Shown: positions 18,244 through 26,696 of the stretch, piece by piece
How positions within the stretch are numbered: position 1 is the stretch's first letter
Layout of the letters: every line of letters begins with the position of its first letter
From: Myxococcus xanthus
Lineage (GTDB): Bacteria > Myxococcota > Myxococcia > Myxococcales > Myxococcaceae
Direction: 5' to 3'
DNA length: 61,512 nucleotides
Assembly (NCBI RefSeq): GCF_013116825.1
Contig: NZ_JABFNS010000041.1
Location: 1-61,512, forward strand
Made by a program: the position numbers and the translations under genes
Notes under the pieces: model-generated
Databases searched by the model: none
Told to the model about the DNA's origin: nothing
Seen by the model: the letters and a program-made list of their open reading frames with translations, nothing else

Positions 18244-19823
18244 GTAACCGTTCACCGGTTGGTGCTTGCTTGAAGGAACTGCCGGGCAGCGGACGGTGGG
18301 CGGGACGGCGCTCGACGGTGGCGGTTGTGGCGTGACACACCGCCACTCGTGGCGGACCTCGACCCCAAGGATGCGCGCATCGCGGAGCTGGAAGCGCAGG
18401 TGGCCGCGCGACGCGGTCATCGTCGAGTTGCTGGCGAAGGTGGATGCCCTCACGGCGCGCGTGGCGGAGTTGGAGGCACGGCTGAGCCAGAATTCGAGCA
18501 ACTCCTCGAAGCCGCCTTCCTCGGATGTCCCCGGCACGCCGCGCCCGCCGAAGAAGACGACGGGACGGCGTCCCGGCGGCCAGCCCGGGCATAAGAAGCA
18601 TGAGCGACGGTTGCTGCCACCCGAGGCGGTGCAGCGCTTCGTCGAACTGGTCCCCAAGGAGTGCAAGGGCTGCCGAAGTCGACTGGTCGGCAGAGACTCC
18701 GAGCCGAGCCGCCACCAGGTGGTGGAAGTGCCGCCGCTTTCTGCCTTCGTCACCGAGTACCGCAGCCACGCGTCACCGTGCCGCTCGTGCGGCACGGTGA
18801 CGCGGCAACCCGTGCCCGCGAATGCCCGCAGCGCCTTCGGCGACCGGTTGGGCGCGCTGGCCAGCCTGCTGGTGGGCAAGTATCGGCTGTCCAAGCGGAT
18901 GGTGAAGGACGCCCTCTCGGACATGGTGGGCGTGGAGTTGTCCGTGGGCAGCGTGGTGAATCTCGAAGAGGAGATGGCAGGCGCGCTCGCCCCTGCGGTG
19001 GCCGAGGCCACCGAGTACGTGCAGGCCGCCGACAGGGCACACGCCGACGAGACGGGCTGGGTGGAAGGGCGTGAGGAGGGGCGAGGCAAACGCGCCTGGC
19101 TGTGGATGGTGGCCACGGCGCTGGTGGCTGTCTTTCACATCGCCAGGAGTCGAAGCGGCAAGGTGGCGCGGGCCCTGCTGGGGGAGGGCTTCGCCGGCTT
19201 TCTCGTCAGCGACAGGTGGAGCGGGTACGAGTGGTACGACGTGGGGCTGCGGCAGGTGTGCTGGGCCCACCTCACCCGCGACTTCCAGGGCTTCATCGAC
19301 CGGGGTGGCCAAGGCGGCCGCCTTGGCAGCAAGCTGATGCGCCAGCGCAACCGCTTCTTCAAGTGGTACCTCCGGGTACGCGACGGAACCATGACGCGCG
19401 AGGACTTCGAGAAACGCATGCCCGAGGTGGAGCGCGAGGTGGGCCGCCTGTTGCGCCGCGCCGCCGTGCACGCGGAGAAGGAGACGGCCGGGATGGCCCG
19501 GGAGATTCTGCGCTTTGAGAAGTGCCTGTGGACATTTGTCGACGTGCCGGGCCTGGAGCCGACAAACAATTTCGGCGAGAGATGTCTGCGTCACGCCGTC
19601 ATGTACAGGAAGACGTCCTTTGGAACGCAAAGCCCCGAGGGCAGTCGCTTCGTGGAGCGAATCCTCACGGCCGTCACCACGCTCAAACTGCAACGGCGCG
19701 ACGCCCTGGACTTCCTGACGAACACCTTGCACGCACATCGGAACGGCCTTCCGCCCCCCTCGCTGCTGCCCTCTCCGGAAACGCTTCAGCTCGCGAACGC
19801 CGCCTGAGCCGGTGAACGGTTAC
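18244..19823 (+). mobile_element. IS66-family insertion sequence (ISBst12-like, single transposase)
   Basis: The element is bounded by perfect 15-bp inverted repeats, GTAACCGTTCACCGG at 18244-18258 and CCGGTGAACGGTTAC at 19809-19823. It carries one transposase gene and no accessory tnpA/tnpB, as in the ISBst12 subgroup. The 8 bases flanking each end (TTCCAATG and GTTCTCGC) differ, so no target duplication is visible. That points to later deletion or recombination at one end. Both neighbours are broken genes or foreign DNA. Confidence 0.85.
18349..19807 (+). pseudogene. IS66-type transposase with a 5' frameshift
   Basis: From about 18410 to the stop the frame encodes an intact IS66 transposase. 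It has a leucine-zipper-like start (ALTARVAELEARL), the SSKPPSSD and GGQPGHKKH region, zinc-finger cysteines (CKGC, CRSC), and the DDE core with AHADETGW, LVSDRWSGY and PTNNFGERCLR. The expected N-terminus (GTG at 18349, VADLDPKDARIAELEAQV) is in another frame. The switch is at a GCGCGAC stretch near 18405 and fits loss of a CG dinucleotide. An internal start might still give a shorter protein. Confidence 0.75.
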
Positions 19824-19836
19824 GTTCTCGCGTGGC

Positions 19837-20073
19837 GTGGACACGCGCTATGTTCCGTACTTGGTAGGCGATGCGACGATTGTCGAACGAATCATCTTTG
19901 ACGAGCCTCTCGCACAACTCAGAAATCTCATGGCAACGCCGCAGGACCTCCTGGGCGCAATGGCTGCACTCGGTGGTGGAAGCGGAGCGGCTCATGGGAA
20001 AGTTGGCCGCAACGAACCGTGCCCCTGCGGTAGTGGCCGGAAGTTCAAGCGATGCCACGGCTCCGGGGGCTGA
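19837..20073 (+). pseudogene. SEC-C motif protein, C-terminal fragment
   Basis: The 78-codon frame ends with [17 protein letters not shown], the zinc-binding SEC-C motif found at the end of SecA and of many small proteins. The frame is open back into the IS right end, so its N-terminal part was probably cut off by the insertion or an adjacent deletion. A GTG at 19837 could start a short product, but no good ribosome-binding site is visible. It most likely belongs to an interrupted cargo gene. Confidence 0.6.
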
Positions 20074-20109
20074 GCCTGCTCCTTACCGGACTTCCCCGAA
20101 ACAGGTTAG

Positions 20110-20302
20110 GTGCCGTGAAGCCGGAAGCCATCATGCGTGCCAGGGCGATGACGTTGCTGCGCTGGGTGGCGGTGGAGAGGCGCGACTCGCGGGCGAGGTT
20201 GTCCTGGTAGAAGCCGAGGACATCGCCGCTGAAGGCGTGCATCTTCATGAGGAGGTTGCCGAAGCTGGCGACGTCGAAGTCTCTCCAGTCAGGAAAGGCG
20301 CT
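20110..20302 (-). pseudogene. Decayed internal piece of a baseplate J gene
   Basis: On the minus strand this reads [15 protein letters not shown], then [22 protein letters not shown] and [12 protein letters not shown]. It matches about residues 30-85 of the baseplate J protein at 8342-9853. After ARM a one-base loss breaks the frame, although the DNA still matches for about 20 bases. Similarity stops sharply at about 20302 and 20110. It lies 10 kb upstream of the intact gene, in the position next to gp25 where the gene would normally begin, with cargo on both sides. Confidence 0.8.
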
Positions 20303-20344
20303 AAATGTTATCTGCTGTAATCATGGGTTTGCTGACTTAGGGGA

Positions 20345-21169
20345 TCAAGCGCTCCGCGAGTACACTGACCAGGAGATGCCTAGTCCGCCGAGTACTGTGC
20401 TGATGTTCGCGAAGTCGAGGATGGCTTGATATAGTTCTCGCGAGTGTTCGGCGTTCTCGTCAATTAGCTCAAGCACCCAGTTGGGTGGATTTTGTTTGTC
20501 ACTAAGGGTGGGGAGTCCAAGAGCCAAAGCCAATTGCCGTAGGTGTCCTGGTAATGTTGTTTGCGGGATAGGGTCGTGCAGTTTGAGAAAAAGAGTGTCG
20601 ATGTTCTCAAGCTCAATTTCTTGAGGTTCGGCATTGGCGTAGCCTCGAAGGCCCTCGGAAATGAAGGACCATGTTTGGTGACCTCGAAGCAAAGATGGGG
20701 AAATGAACGTGCTCCTGTTGAGGATATTACTCTCACGCTGTAATCTGAGGAGGTCGCGGTACTTGCAAAATGCTGGGGCTGCGTATCGGATAATTGCGAG
20801 TTTTTCAATTTTTGCTTCAAGGTCCTCAAGGGTTGATTGCTGGTCTTCATCTATGGTGAATCGAAAATAAGGGCATCTCCAGTAGTTCCATTGCTTGGCT
20901 CTTTTGCTTTTGATGTGGCGGGAGCGTTTGTATTGGAAGAATAGGCTTGTTTTCTTGTCTGGGAGTTGGGTTGAGAGTCGCGAAGAGTTGGGCTTCCCCC
21001 AGTGAGATGGCAGCAACAGAATCCCTTTGGGAGCAGATGTTCCAAGTAGCTTCCAGATGGCACTCTCTCGGCGTGGAGTTGCCGCAACATCGTATCCAAG
21101 GATTGCCTCAAGCACTTGCCCGCTGGGGTAAACGTCGCCCATCTGGAATAGTTCGATGTTGGCAGCCAT
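20345..21169 (-). CDS. Unknown protein paired with the GGDEF protein (cargo)
   Basis: The 274-residue protein (start ATG 21169; TTG at 21250 would add 27 residues) is not in a family I can name. It has VLEAILGYDVAA near the start, then KKTSLFFQYKRSRHIKS and WNYWRCPYFRF. The first of these has the shape of a PD-(D/E)XK-like QxK strand, but this is speculative. Next come LEDLEAKIEKLAIIRYAAPAF and a C-terminal helical region. GC content is clearly lower than in the phage genes. It lies downstream of the GGDEF gene on the same strand, so the two probably form one operon. Confidence 0.6.
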   Translation of the reverse strand: MAANIELFQMGDVYPSGQVLEAILGYDVAATPRRESAIWKLLGTSAPKGILLLPSHWGKPNSSRLSTQLPDKKTSLFFQYKRSRHIKSKRAKQWNYWRCPYFRFTIDEDQQSTLEDLEAKIEKLAIIRYAAPAFCKYRDLLRLQRESNILNRSTFISPSLLRGHQTWSFISEGLRGYANAEPQEIELENIDTLFLKLHDPIPQTTLPGHLRQLALALGLPTLSDKQNPPNWVLELIDENAEHSRELYQAILDFANISTVLGGLGISWSVYSRSA

Positions 21170-21333
21170 CTCGTACTGCTTTTCCTCAAAGCCGCCAGGG
21201 GTGAGAGGTTCGTCTCTGGGGATCTGTGTTTGCGATGTGCGCCAACGCAATTGTGTTCTCGTTTTTTGAGTGTGGTTTGTGTGGTGTGTCTGTTGGTTGA
21301 AGGAGGGCTCTTGGGGTGGATTTTAGTGGGGCT

Positions 21334-22257
21334 TCAAGTGTTGGCAGGAATGCTTGGTCTGAGTTGGAGCAGTTCGACCTCCTCGTCCGGAACAATCAAT
21401 GCGCTTGTCCTCGAGCCATCGGAGAGCTTGGATGCTTCTTTGGCTTTCTTCTGGAGGTGATCGGCCTGTTGAAGTTCGGATTCAGCATCCGTCTGGGGAT
21501 TGTTGATTGAAAGCAGTCCGCAGGACGCGGTCAACCTGCGGCCCTCTCCCTTTACGCTGACCTCTTCCTTTGAGATGGATAGGAGGGCCCGTCGCAAATG
21601 CTGTCGAGCTGCATCAATCTCAACCCCCGGAAAAATAACCACCACCTCGTCTCCACCCTTGCGGTACGCCTCTCCCTCACCCGAGAGTGCCTCCTCTATC
21701 GCATGAAAGAAGGCCTTGATTGCGGTGTCACCCGTGGCGTGATCCCCATCTTCGTTGAATGCTTTGAGACCATTCATGTCGAGATAGGCAAGTGAAACTG
21801 GATCGTCGGTGCGGCAGTTCATGATGGCCACCGAAAGATCTCGCTCGACATAACGGCCATCGTAGAGGATGCCAAATGCTTCGCGAAGGCGTGTTGCCCT
21901 CAATTGGTCTTGTAGTTCGTAGAGGCGCAGACGTCCCAGATGTCCAATTTCGATGTTTACGTATTCGCCGTTCAGGATCGCCTCGGTGACGCGCGTTCTT
22001 TCGATGCGAATCACCTGCTCCATGTTATTGGCGATGTCGTGTATGTTGTTTGTGTATGCGTTGGCGTATGGACTGGTTCGGGTGTCTGGTCCGTTGAGCA
22101 TCCCCCTCATGATGAGGGACAGAACCATTTGGCGCTCTTTGACGCTTTCGAGCGTGCCGCCGCGCGCTGGGTAGGTCCTCTGAATCGCGCGAGTCTGTTC
22201 TAGCACGGAGAGAAGCTGTAGCTCCTGGTACCGGGCGTCGTTTTTGTAGCTAGGCAA
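21334..22257 (-). CDS. Soluble GGDEF-type nucleotide cyclase-like protein (cargo)
   Basis: The 307-residue protein has an N-terminal helical part of about 155 residues with no membrane segment, then a GGDEF-like domain. The metal-binding strand reads SLAYLDMNGLKAFNEDGDHATGD. The signature loop is KGGDEVVVIFPG, with Val in place of the final Phe. GGDEF proteins normally join two GTP into c-di-GMP, but minimal relatives make other signals. The TTG start at 22257 lacks a strong ribosome-binding site. It lies just downstream of gp25 on the phage strand, with low GC. The unknown partner gene suggests a signal-plus-effector pair, perhaps defence; that is inference. Confidence 0.7.
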   Translation of the reverse strand: MPSYKNDARYQELQLLSVLEQTRAIQRTYPARGGTLESVKERQMVLSLIMRGMLNGPDTRTSPYANAYTNNIHDIANNMEQVIRIERTRVTEAILNGEYVNIEIGHLGRLRLYELQDQLRATRLREAFGILYDGRYVERDLSVAIMNCRTDDPVSLAYLDMNGLKAFNEDGDHATGDTAIKAFFHAIEEALSGEGEAYRKGGDEVVVIFPGVEIDAARQHLRRALLSISKEEVSVKGEGRRLTASCGLLSINNPQTDAESELQQADHLQKKAKEASKLSDGSRTSALIVPDEEVELLQLRPSIPANT

Positions 22258-22365
22258 TTTGGTGCTCGTTCTCTGTGGCTGTTGGCGGGATGGAAGGGGC
22301 TCGGCTAGGCAATATGGTTATACCATGAGCCGGTCAGTGGGCTGGGTTGGGGGAGGAATACGCCA

Positions 22366-22746
22366 TTATTGGGTGACAGGCACGCGTACCGCCACTTCGA
22401 CGTCATATTCAGAAATGCGTAGGAGGAGCGATATTGTTGCCTCGCCCTGCTCGACTTCGAACTCCACCAACCGCACGCCAGGCAGCCAGCGCGCGAGCGC
22501 GTCACGGATGTACACGCGCGCCAGCTCCGCCAGCACCGTGTCGTTGCGTTGGTGGCGGAGCCGCGAGAGGCCCGCGCCGAAGCTGGTGCGCCAGGGCAGC
22601 TCGCCGGTGGAATGGGGAGTGGCGCCTTCCGTCAGCAGGACCTGCCGTACCTTCGAGGCGAGCAGTTCGGCCCCGGTCCCCGTTGCGAAGTCCCGCTTTC
22701 GGTCGCGCCGGAAAGGGACGAGGAGATTCTGGGGGGCTCGACTCAT
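22366..22746 (-). CDS. gp25-like baseplate wedge protein
   Basis: This 126-residue protein has the length and pattern of the GPW/gp25 family: basic start (LLVPFRRDRKRDFATGTG), KVRQVLLTEGATPHSTGELPW, SFGAGL, then a beta-rich end (VRLVEFEVEQGEATISLLLRI). In the phage it forms part of the wedge that meets the sheath and baseplate J. It is the last gene of the unit from element C. Its usual downstream partner, baseplate J, has been moved away by inserted DNA. Confidence 0.8.
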   Translation of the reverse strand: MSRAPQNLLVPFRRDRKRDFATGTGAELLASKVRQVLLTEGATPHSTGELPWRTSFGAGLSRLRHQRNDTVLAELARVYIRDALARWLPGVRLVEFEVEQGEATISLLLRISEYDVEVAVRVPVTQ

Positions 22747-22756
22747 TACGTCCTCC

Positions 22757-23428
22757 TCATGGAACGGGAATGGCCGCGCGCACCTGCTGCAGCGTGCGGA
22801 CGATGGCGTCGAGTGGTGCGATGGCGCCGTCGAGCGGGCCTTCGAGGCTGGAGAAGTCCGGCACCTGGGGGCCGCCCACCAGGCCCAGGAGGACGTTGAG
22901 GAGGGCCATGAGCTGGGAGAGAGCGGCCAAGGCCTTGCCGACGTTGGCGGCCTCCTGGGCGACGTTGGCCTCCGCGCAGCCGGCCACGGTTAGGAGGCCC
23001 GCGTCCCCAAGCTGGGCGGCACGTTGCCGGGCCCGCGCCACACTCGATAGGCGCTGCTGGAGGTGGGCGAGCTGGTTTCGCGCTTGGCCCAGTTCCCCCA
23101 GGACAATGTCGATGACGCCCACCACGGTGTACGGCACCGAGAGCTGGGGGACGAGGCGAAGCAGCTTGGACACCTTCTCGGCCAGATTCGGCAGGGCCGC
23201 GGCGATGGCTGTCGGGTCCGGCGGCGCCCCCAGTGCGTCAGGTATCGCCTTCACGACGTCGACGAGTGCCAGCACCGCGCCGATGACGTCGAAAATGGGC
23301 ATAAGCGGCGCGAGCGCCGGCTGGACGGCCTGCAGGAGTTGGTGGTGCTGCAAGGTGGCGCCGCCGGGCAGGGTGAGCGTGGGCGCCTCGGGCAACGGCG
23401 GAATGTGGATGCAGATGGGCAGCGTCAT
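22757..23428 (-). CDS. Hydrophobic baseplate-module protein, unknown
   Basis: The 223-residue protein has a Pro-rich start (ICIHIPPLPEAPTLTLPGG) and long hydrophobic helices such as LMPIFDVIGAVLALVDVV and ALAALSQLMALLNVLLGLVGG. It lacks a signal peptide. ATG at 23428 is chosen because the upstream codons overlap the spike gene. Position between spike and gp25 in a tight operon argues for a structural role in the tail tip. The hydrophobic helices could interact with the host envelope. Confidence 0.55.
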   Translation of the reverse strand: MTLPICIHIPPLPEAPTLTLPGGATLQHHQLLQAVQPALAPLMPIFDVIGAVLALVDVVKAIPDALGAPPDPTAIAAALPNLAEKVSKLLRLVPQLSVPYTVVGVIDIVLGELGQARNQLAHLQQRLSSVARARQRAAQLGDAGLLTVAGCAEANVAQEAANVGKALAALSQLMALLNVLLGLVGGPQVPDFSSLEGPLDGAIAPLDAIVRTLQQVRAAIPVP

Positions 23429-23436
23429 GGGCTTCC

Positions 23437-24015
23437 TCAAATCGGCTCGGCGATGGGGCGCACCACACGCCCGGCGATGGTGACCTGTGCGGCCTCCACG
23501 GAGATGGCGCCGACCGCGCGCAGGGTGAGGGCGGTGGTGGCCTCCAGGGTGACGGAGTTGGCTTCCGCGTCGAAGGTGAGGCAGTCGCCCGTCTTCCGGT
23601 TGGTGAGCTTCAGCTTCCGCTTCCCCGCGGACTCGTCCAACTCGACGCGAAAGGTGGGCGTGGCGAGGACGCGATTGTCGGGCGGAGACACCTGGGCCTC
23701 TTCGGGTACCTCACTCTGGCCGCCGGGCCGCCCCCAGTGCGCGCTGAGGTAGTAGGGCGCGTCGACGTCGCCCTGGTTGAAGAAGACGGCAACCTCGGCG
23801 CCCACCATGGGAATCGCGAAGAAGCCCGTGTCCTTGGCGCCGCCCCCGGAGGTGCCCAGGGGCCAGGCCCAGGCGGACTCGGGCTCAAGGACACCGGGGA
23901 TGCACACGCGGACGCGGCCGAGCTGCGCCTCGTCGTCGCGGCTGGTGACGTAGCCCACGTACATGCCGAACAGGCGCGTGTCGTGGGCGAGGATGTCGTC
24001 GTCGAAGGTGCTCAT
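23437..24015 (-). CDS. Baseplate spike protein (gpV / VgrG-like, gp5 OB-fold)
   Basis: The 192-residue protein contains the gp5/VgrG OB-fold: [26 protein letters not shown], then WAWPL and [32 protein letters not shown]-terminal repetitive beta stretch ([28 protein letters not shown]) is the expected start of a triple-stranded spike helix. It forms the central needle that pierces the host envelope. It follows the hub protein gene by 10 nt in the baseplate operon. Confidence 0.85.
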   Translation of the reverse strand: MSTFDDDILAHDTRLFGMYVGYVTSRDDEAQLGRVRVCIPGVLEPESAWAWPLGTSGGGAKDTGFFAIPMVGAEVAVFFNQGDVDAPYYLSAHWGRPGGQSEVPEEAQVSPPDNRVLATPTFRVELDESAGKRKLKLTNRKTGDCLTFDAEANSVTLEATTALTLRAVGAISVEAAQVTIAGRVVRPIAEPI

Positions 24016-24025
24016 GGTGGGCTCG

Positions 24026-25309
24026 CTACCTGGGGAGACTCATTCCGGCTTCGGGGTCCTCGACACCGATGGGCTGCCCGTCACGTCGGTACTCGATGTA
24101 CCGGGTGCCGGTGTCCCTCTCGAATGCCTCCACTTCCTTCAGCGCACCAGTCGTCTCGGGTGCGCTGGTGTTGGGCTGTCCGCCCTGGGGCTGGCCCTGC
24201 TTCTCCGGGCTGGCTTGCTGCCGGCGGCCGGTGCCGTCGCGCGACAGCTTCAACTCGCAGGTGTAGCCAGAGGAGGAGAGGACGTGCTTCGCCTCGGTGA
24301 CGTAATACTTCCCGGACAGGAAGCTGGAGATGCCGCGCACCTCCACCACGGACTTCGCGCGCAAGCTGGGGTTGCCCACCACCTGGAGGGACAGCTTCAC
24401 GGTGCCGGACTCTGCGCGCCGGAAGCGAGCCGCGGACTCGCGCTGGGCCTGGGCAGGTGTCGATGCCGAGGTGGGCTGGACACTGGTGGTGCTGCTGCGA
24501 AGCTGCAGCGATGTGGTGCCCGTACGCTTGTCCACCACCTCGAGGAAGTCCGCGAGGGTGGTGCGCTCTACGGTGGCACTGCTCGACTCGGCCTCGATGT
24601 TCGCCTTGGCCATGGCGTCCCGGCCACGGACGCCCACCTGGCCCACTCGGCGGCCCAGCTCCGACTCGACGTTGACGGAGAGGATGTCGCCCCGGCCTGC
24701 GTCCGCGTACCACCACAGCACCTGGGTGGGCGTGGCGGCCTGGTTGCGAGGGCCGAAGGTGAGGCCCCTGTCGTCGACGTGGAACTCGAACTCCTCCCGC
24801 GCGGCCAGGCGCCGGAGGAACCTCGCGTCCGTCTCCCCTGCCTGGTGGATGGTGTCGAAGGCTTCTCCGGTGTCCTCGACGTGGACTGAGGCCTCCTCGT
24901 AGCCGTACTCGGCGGCCACTTCCCGCACCACCTGAGCGCGCGTCTTCCCTGACCAGGTGCGCGTCTTCGCTTCGCGGTGCATGAGGGCGCTGAGCGCCTG
25001 GCCCTCGACGGTGAGCACCTGAAAGCCCTTCAGCTTCTTCACCACCACCCGCCGAGGCGGCGCCATGAGGCCCGGGTAGCCCCAGGACACCTCCAGTACC
25101 GTGCCGCCCACCAGCTCGGCCCTGTCGAAGAGCGCCAGGTCGAAGTTGTCCAATTGGAGGGACAGCTTGTCGGCCTTCGTCGCGCTGTCCTCAAAGGTGA
25201 GCCCGAGGACGCGCCCCTCAAGCGAGAGGGGCTCACCGCCGCGGGCCTTCTCGTGTGCCAGCAGCGTGAGGCGCACGCCAGGCGCGCTCCTGTCGAAGGG
25301 GCGCGTCAT
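24026..25309 (-). CDS. Baseplate hub protein (late control gene D / gp27-like)
   Basis: The 427-residue protein is of gene D type. The N-terminal barrel contains [28 protein letters not shown]. The middle contains [38 protein letters not shown] and [28 protein letters not shown]. The C-terminus has [21 protein letters not shown]. These are typical of the trimeric hub that joins tail tube and spike. Its ATG overlaps the stop of the LysM gene, and the spike gene follows. Confidence 0.85.
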   Translation of the reverse strand: MTRPFDRSAPGVRLTLLAHEKARGGEPLSLEGRVLGLTFEDSATKADKLSLQLDNFDLALFDRAELVGGTVLEVSWGYPGLMAPPRRVVVKKLKGFQVLTVEGQALSALMHREAKTRTWSGKTRAQVVREVAAEYGYEEASVHVEDTGEAFDTIHQAGETDARFLRRLAAREEFEFHVDDRGLTFGPRNQAATPTQVLWWYADAGRGDILSVNVESELGRRVGQVGVRGRDAMAKANIEAESSSATVERTTLADFLEVVDKRTGTTSLQLRSSTTSVQPTSASTPAQAQRESAARFRRAESGTVKLSLQVVGNPSLRAKSVVEVRGISSFLSGKYYVTEAKHVLSSSGYTCELKLSRDGTGRRQQASPEKQGQPQGGQPNTSAPETTGALKEVEAFERDTGTRYIEYRRDGQPIGVEDPEAGMSLPR

Positions 25310-25647
25310 TCGCTAGCCCTCCGCCGCTGCTCACTGAGGATGACGTCGGTGAGGACGCGCAGCGAGGGGATGTAGAGGCGCCGCCCCGCCTCCAGCTCCA
25401 GCGTCGCGTCGATGATGGGCTCCGGTTGGTAGTCCGCAATCGCCCACCAGAAGCCGCAGGCGCGCGGGAGGGGCGCGAAGTAGCGGCCGGCGAGGCCCCA
25501 GAGGGAGTCGCCCTGCGCAACGAGGTGGACGCGCGTGTCAGCGTGCGGCTGGAAGCCGTAGGGGACTCTTTCCGTGAGGAAGAGGCGGCCGGCCTCGTCC
25601 CGCAGGCAAAGGGAGAAGGAGTAGCGGCTGCCGGCGTGAGGGGCCAC
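25306..25647 (-). CDS. LysM-domain tail protein (gpX-like)
   Basis: This 113-residue protein carries a LysM-like segment: [18 protein letters not shown], then WWAIADYQ and AGRRLYIPS, which has the LysM pattern of binding a periodic structure. Related small proteins (gpX, gp53) stabilise the hub-tube junction. The GTG at 25647 shares a base with the TAG of the preceding gene, and its TGA overlaps the ATG of the hub gene. The protein is soluble and has no catalytic motif. Confidence 0.75.
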   Translation of the reverse strand: MAPHAGSRYSFSLCLRDEAGRLFLTERVPYGFQPHADTRVHLVAQGDSLWGLAGRYFAPLPRACGFWWAIADYQPEPIIDATLELEAGRRLYIPSLRVLTDVILSEQRRRASE

Positions 25648-26159
25648 TACGGCACCTCCTGGCGGAGTTGCTCGGAGGTGACGCGGGTGTCGAGCACCTC
25701 CTCGAAGGTGACGGTGGCGGTGTAGACGAGGACGCGGCCGTCGACGGCGAGCTGGCGGTACTGGAACTCGACGCTAGCGACGACGCACTCCACGGTAATG
25801 ACGCCGGGCCAGAGGACGAGGACGCGCGGAGGTGCCGTCGCGAGCACACCTTCAGTGCCCGCCGGAGGCACGGTGAGCGCGCGCAAGAAGGCGCGGAACG
25901 CCATGACGTTGGACGTGTCGGCCTGCTGCGTGGCGAAGAAGGCGTCCAGGTAGAACTCCACGCCTGCCAACTGCCGGTTGGAGGTGCCCTGAAACTGGAG
26001 CACCTGGTGCGAGAGGCCCGGCACCGCGAGGCGATTCCAGTTCACCTGGACCTTCTCCACCAACTGCGTGGGGTTGAAGAGGCACTCCATGGCCTCGCCG
26101 GTGAGGACGTTGACGAGGATGCAGCGGGGGCTACGGGCGAGGGAAGAGGCGAGGGACAC
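25647..26159 (-). CDS. CIS tube-associated baseplate protein
   Basis: The 170-residue protein matches the contractile injection system tube-cap/LysM-partner family (CIS_tube type). Key segments are [52 protein letters not shown] and [28 protein letters not shown]. In related systems it sits next to the LysM protein and links tube to hub, exactly as here. It is the first gene of the baseplate unit and lies 23 nt after late element C, with GGAGG between them. Confidence 0.7.
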   Translation of the reverse strand: MSLASSLARSPRCILVNVLTGEAMECLFNPTQLVEKVQVNWNRLAVPGLSHQVLQFQGTSNRQLAGVEFYLDAFFATQQADTSNVMAFRAFLRALTVPPAGTEGVLATAPPRVLVLWPGVITVECVVASVEFQYRQLAVDGRVLVYTATVTFEEVLDTRVTSEQLRQEVP

Positions 26160-26182
26160 GGCAGAGATTCCTCCATGCCTCA

Positions 26183-26213
26183 GTCAAAGGCCTCGGACTC
26201 TGCTCGGGGACAT
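26183..26213 (-). promoter_or_regulatory. Late promoter-like element C
   Basis: On the minus strand it reads ATGTCCCCGAG, a gap, then GAGGCCTTTGAC. The spacing between the boxes is 16 nt. The start codon of the CIS tube-like gene lies 23 nt on. The second box ends in GAC rather than GTC. On the other side, 34 nt away, is the plus-strand cargo gene. Confidence 0.6.
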
Positions 26214-26246
26214 TGGCCAGAGTGCGATAACCTCTATTTCTTGCCC

Positions 26247-26678
26247 ATGCTCTCATTCCAGTTCCTTCCACCTCGTACCTCCCGCTGTGACTGCTGCGGC
26301 GGGACAGCGACGCGGCTGCAGGGCTACGTCTACCGTGACGGTGTCAACCATGCCGTCTACTTCGCGCAGTACACGGACATCCATCCCGAGCGGATTGTCT
26401 CGTTTGTCGTGAGCCTTGGTGAATGGGGGAAGGGAGGCCCAGAGGGAAAACGTGTGGCATTCGTACTGGCGCTTCGTAAGGGCGAAGACAACCTTGAGAT
26501 GACTGTAACGGACTCCGTCGATTCACCGTGGAAGCGCATTCGCCTCTTGGGGCAGATGTTGGACAGAGAGGAAGCTTTGGCCCATCCGTGGCTCAAAGAG
26601 GTCTTCCTCATCACGGAGCAGGTGTTTCAGCAGGATGCCGAGGTACTTCGCTATTTCAATCCCACCGCCGCTTCATAG
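26247..26678 (+). CDS. Hypothetical CxxC protein (cargo)
   Basis: The 143-residue protein starts MLSFQFLPP and carries one CDCCGG cluster near residues 14-19 followed by RLQGYVYRDGVNHAVYFAQYTD. The rest looks like a small alpha/beta domain (RIVSFVVSLGEWG, RVAFVLALR, LEMTVTDS). I recognise no family. It is on the strand opposite the phage operons, between the tape measure unit and late element C, like the other single-gene cargos. ATG at 26247 is chosen because the conserved-looking part starts there. Confidence 0.6.
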   Translation: MLSFQFLPPRTSRCDCCGGTATRLQGYVYRDGVNHAVYFAQYTDIHPERIVSFVVSLGEWGKGGPEGKRVAFVLALRKGEDNLEMTVTDSVDSPWKRIRLLGQMLDREEALAHPWLKEVFLITEQVFQQDAEVLRYFNPTAAS

Positions 26679-26696
26679 GCTGCGAGAAGGGCGGCA

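Noticed and set aside
18058-19116. Upstream extension of the 1328-residue gene on the minus strand
   Set aside because: The extra frame is antisense to the IS66 transposase, crosses an IS end and has no coding character; ATG at 18057 starts the real protein.
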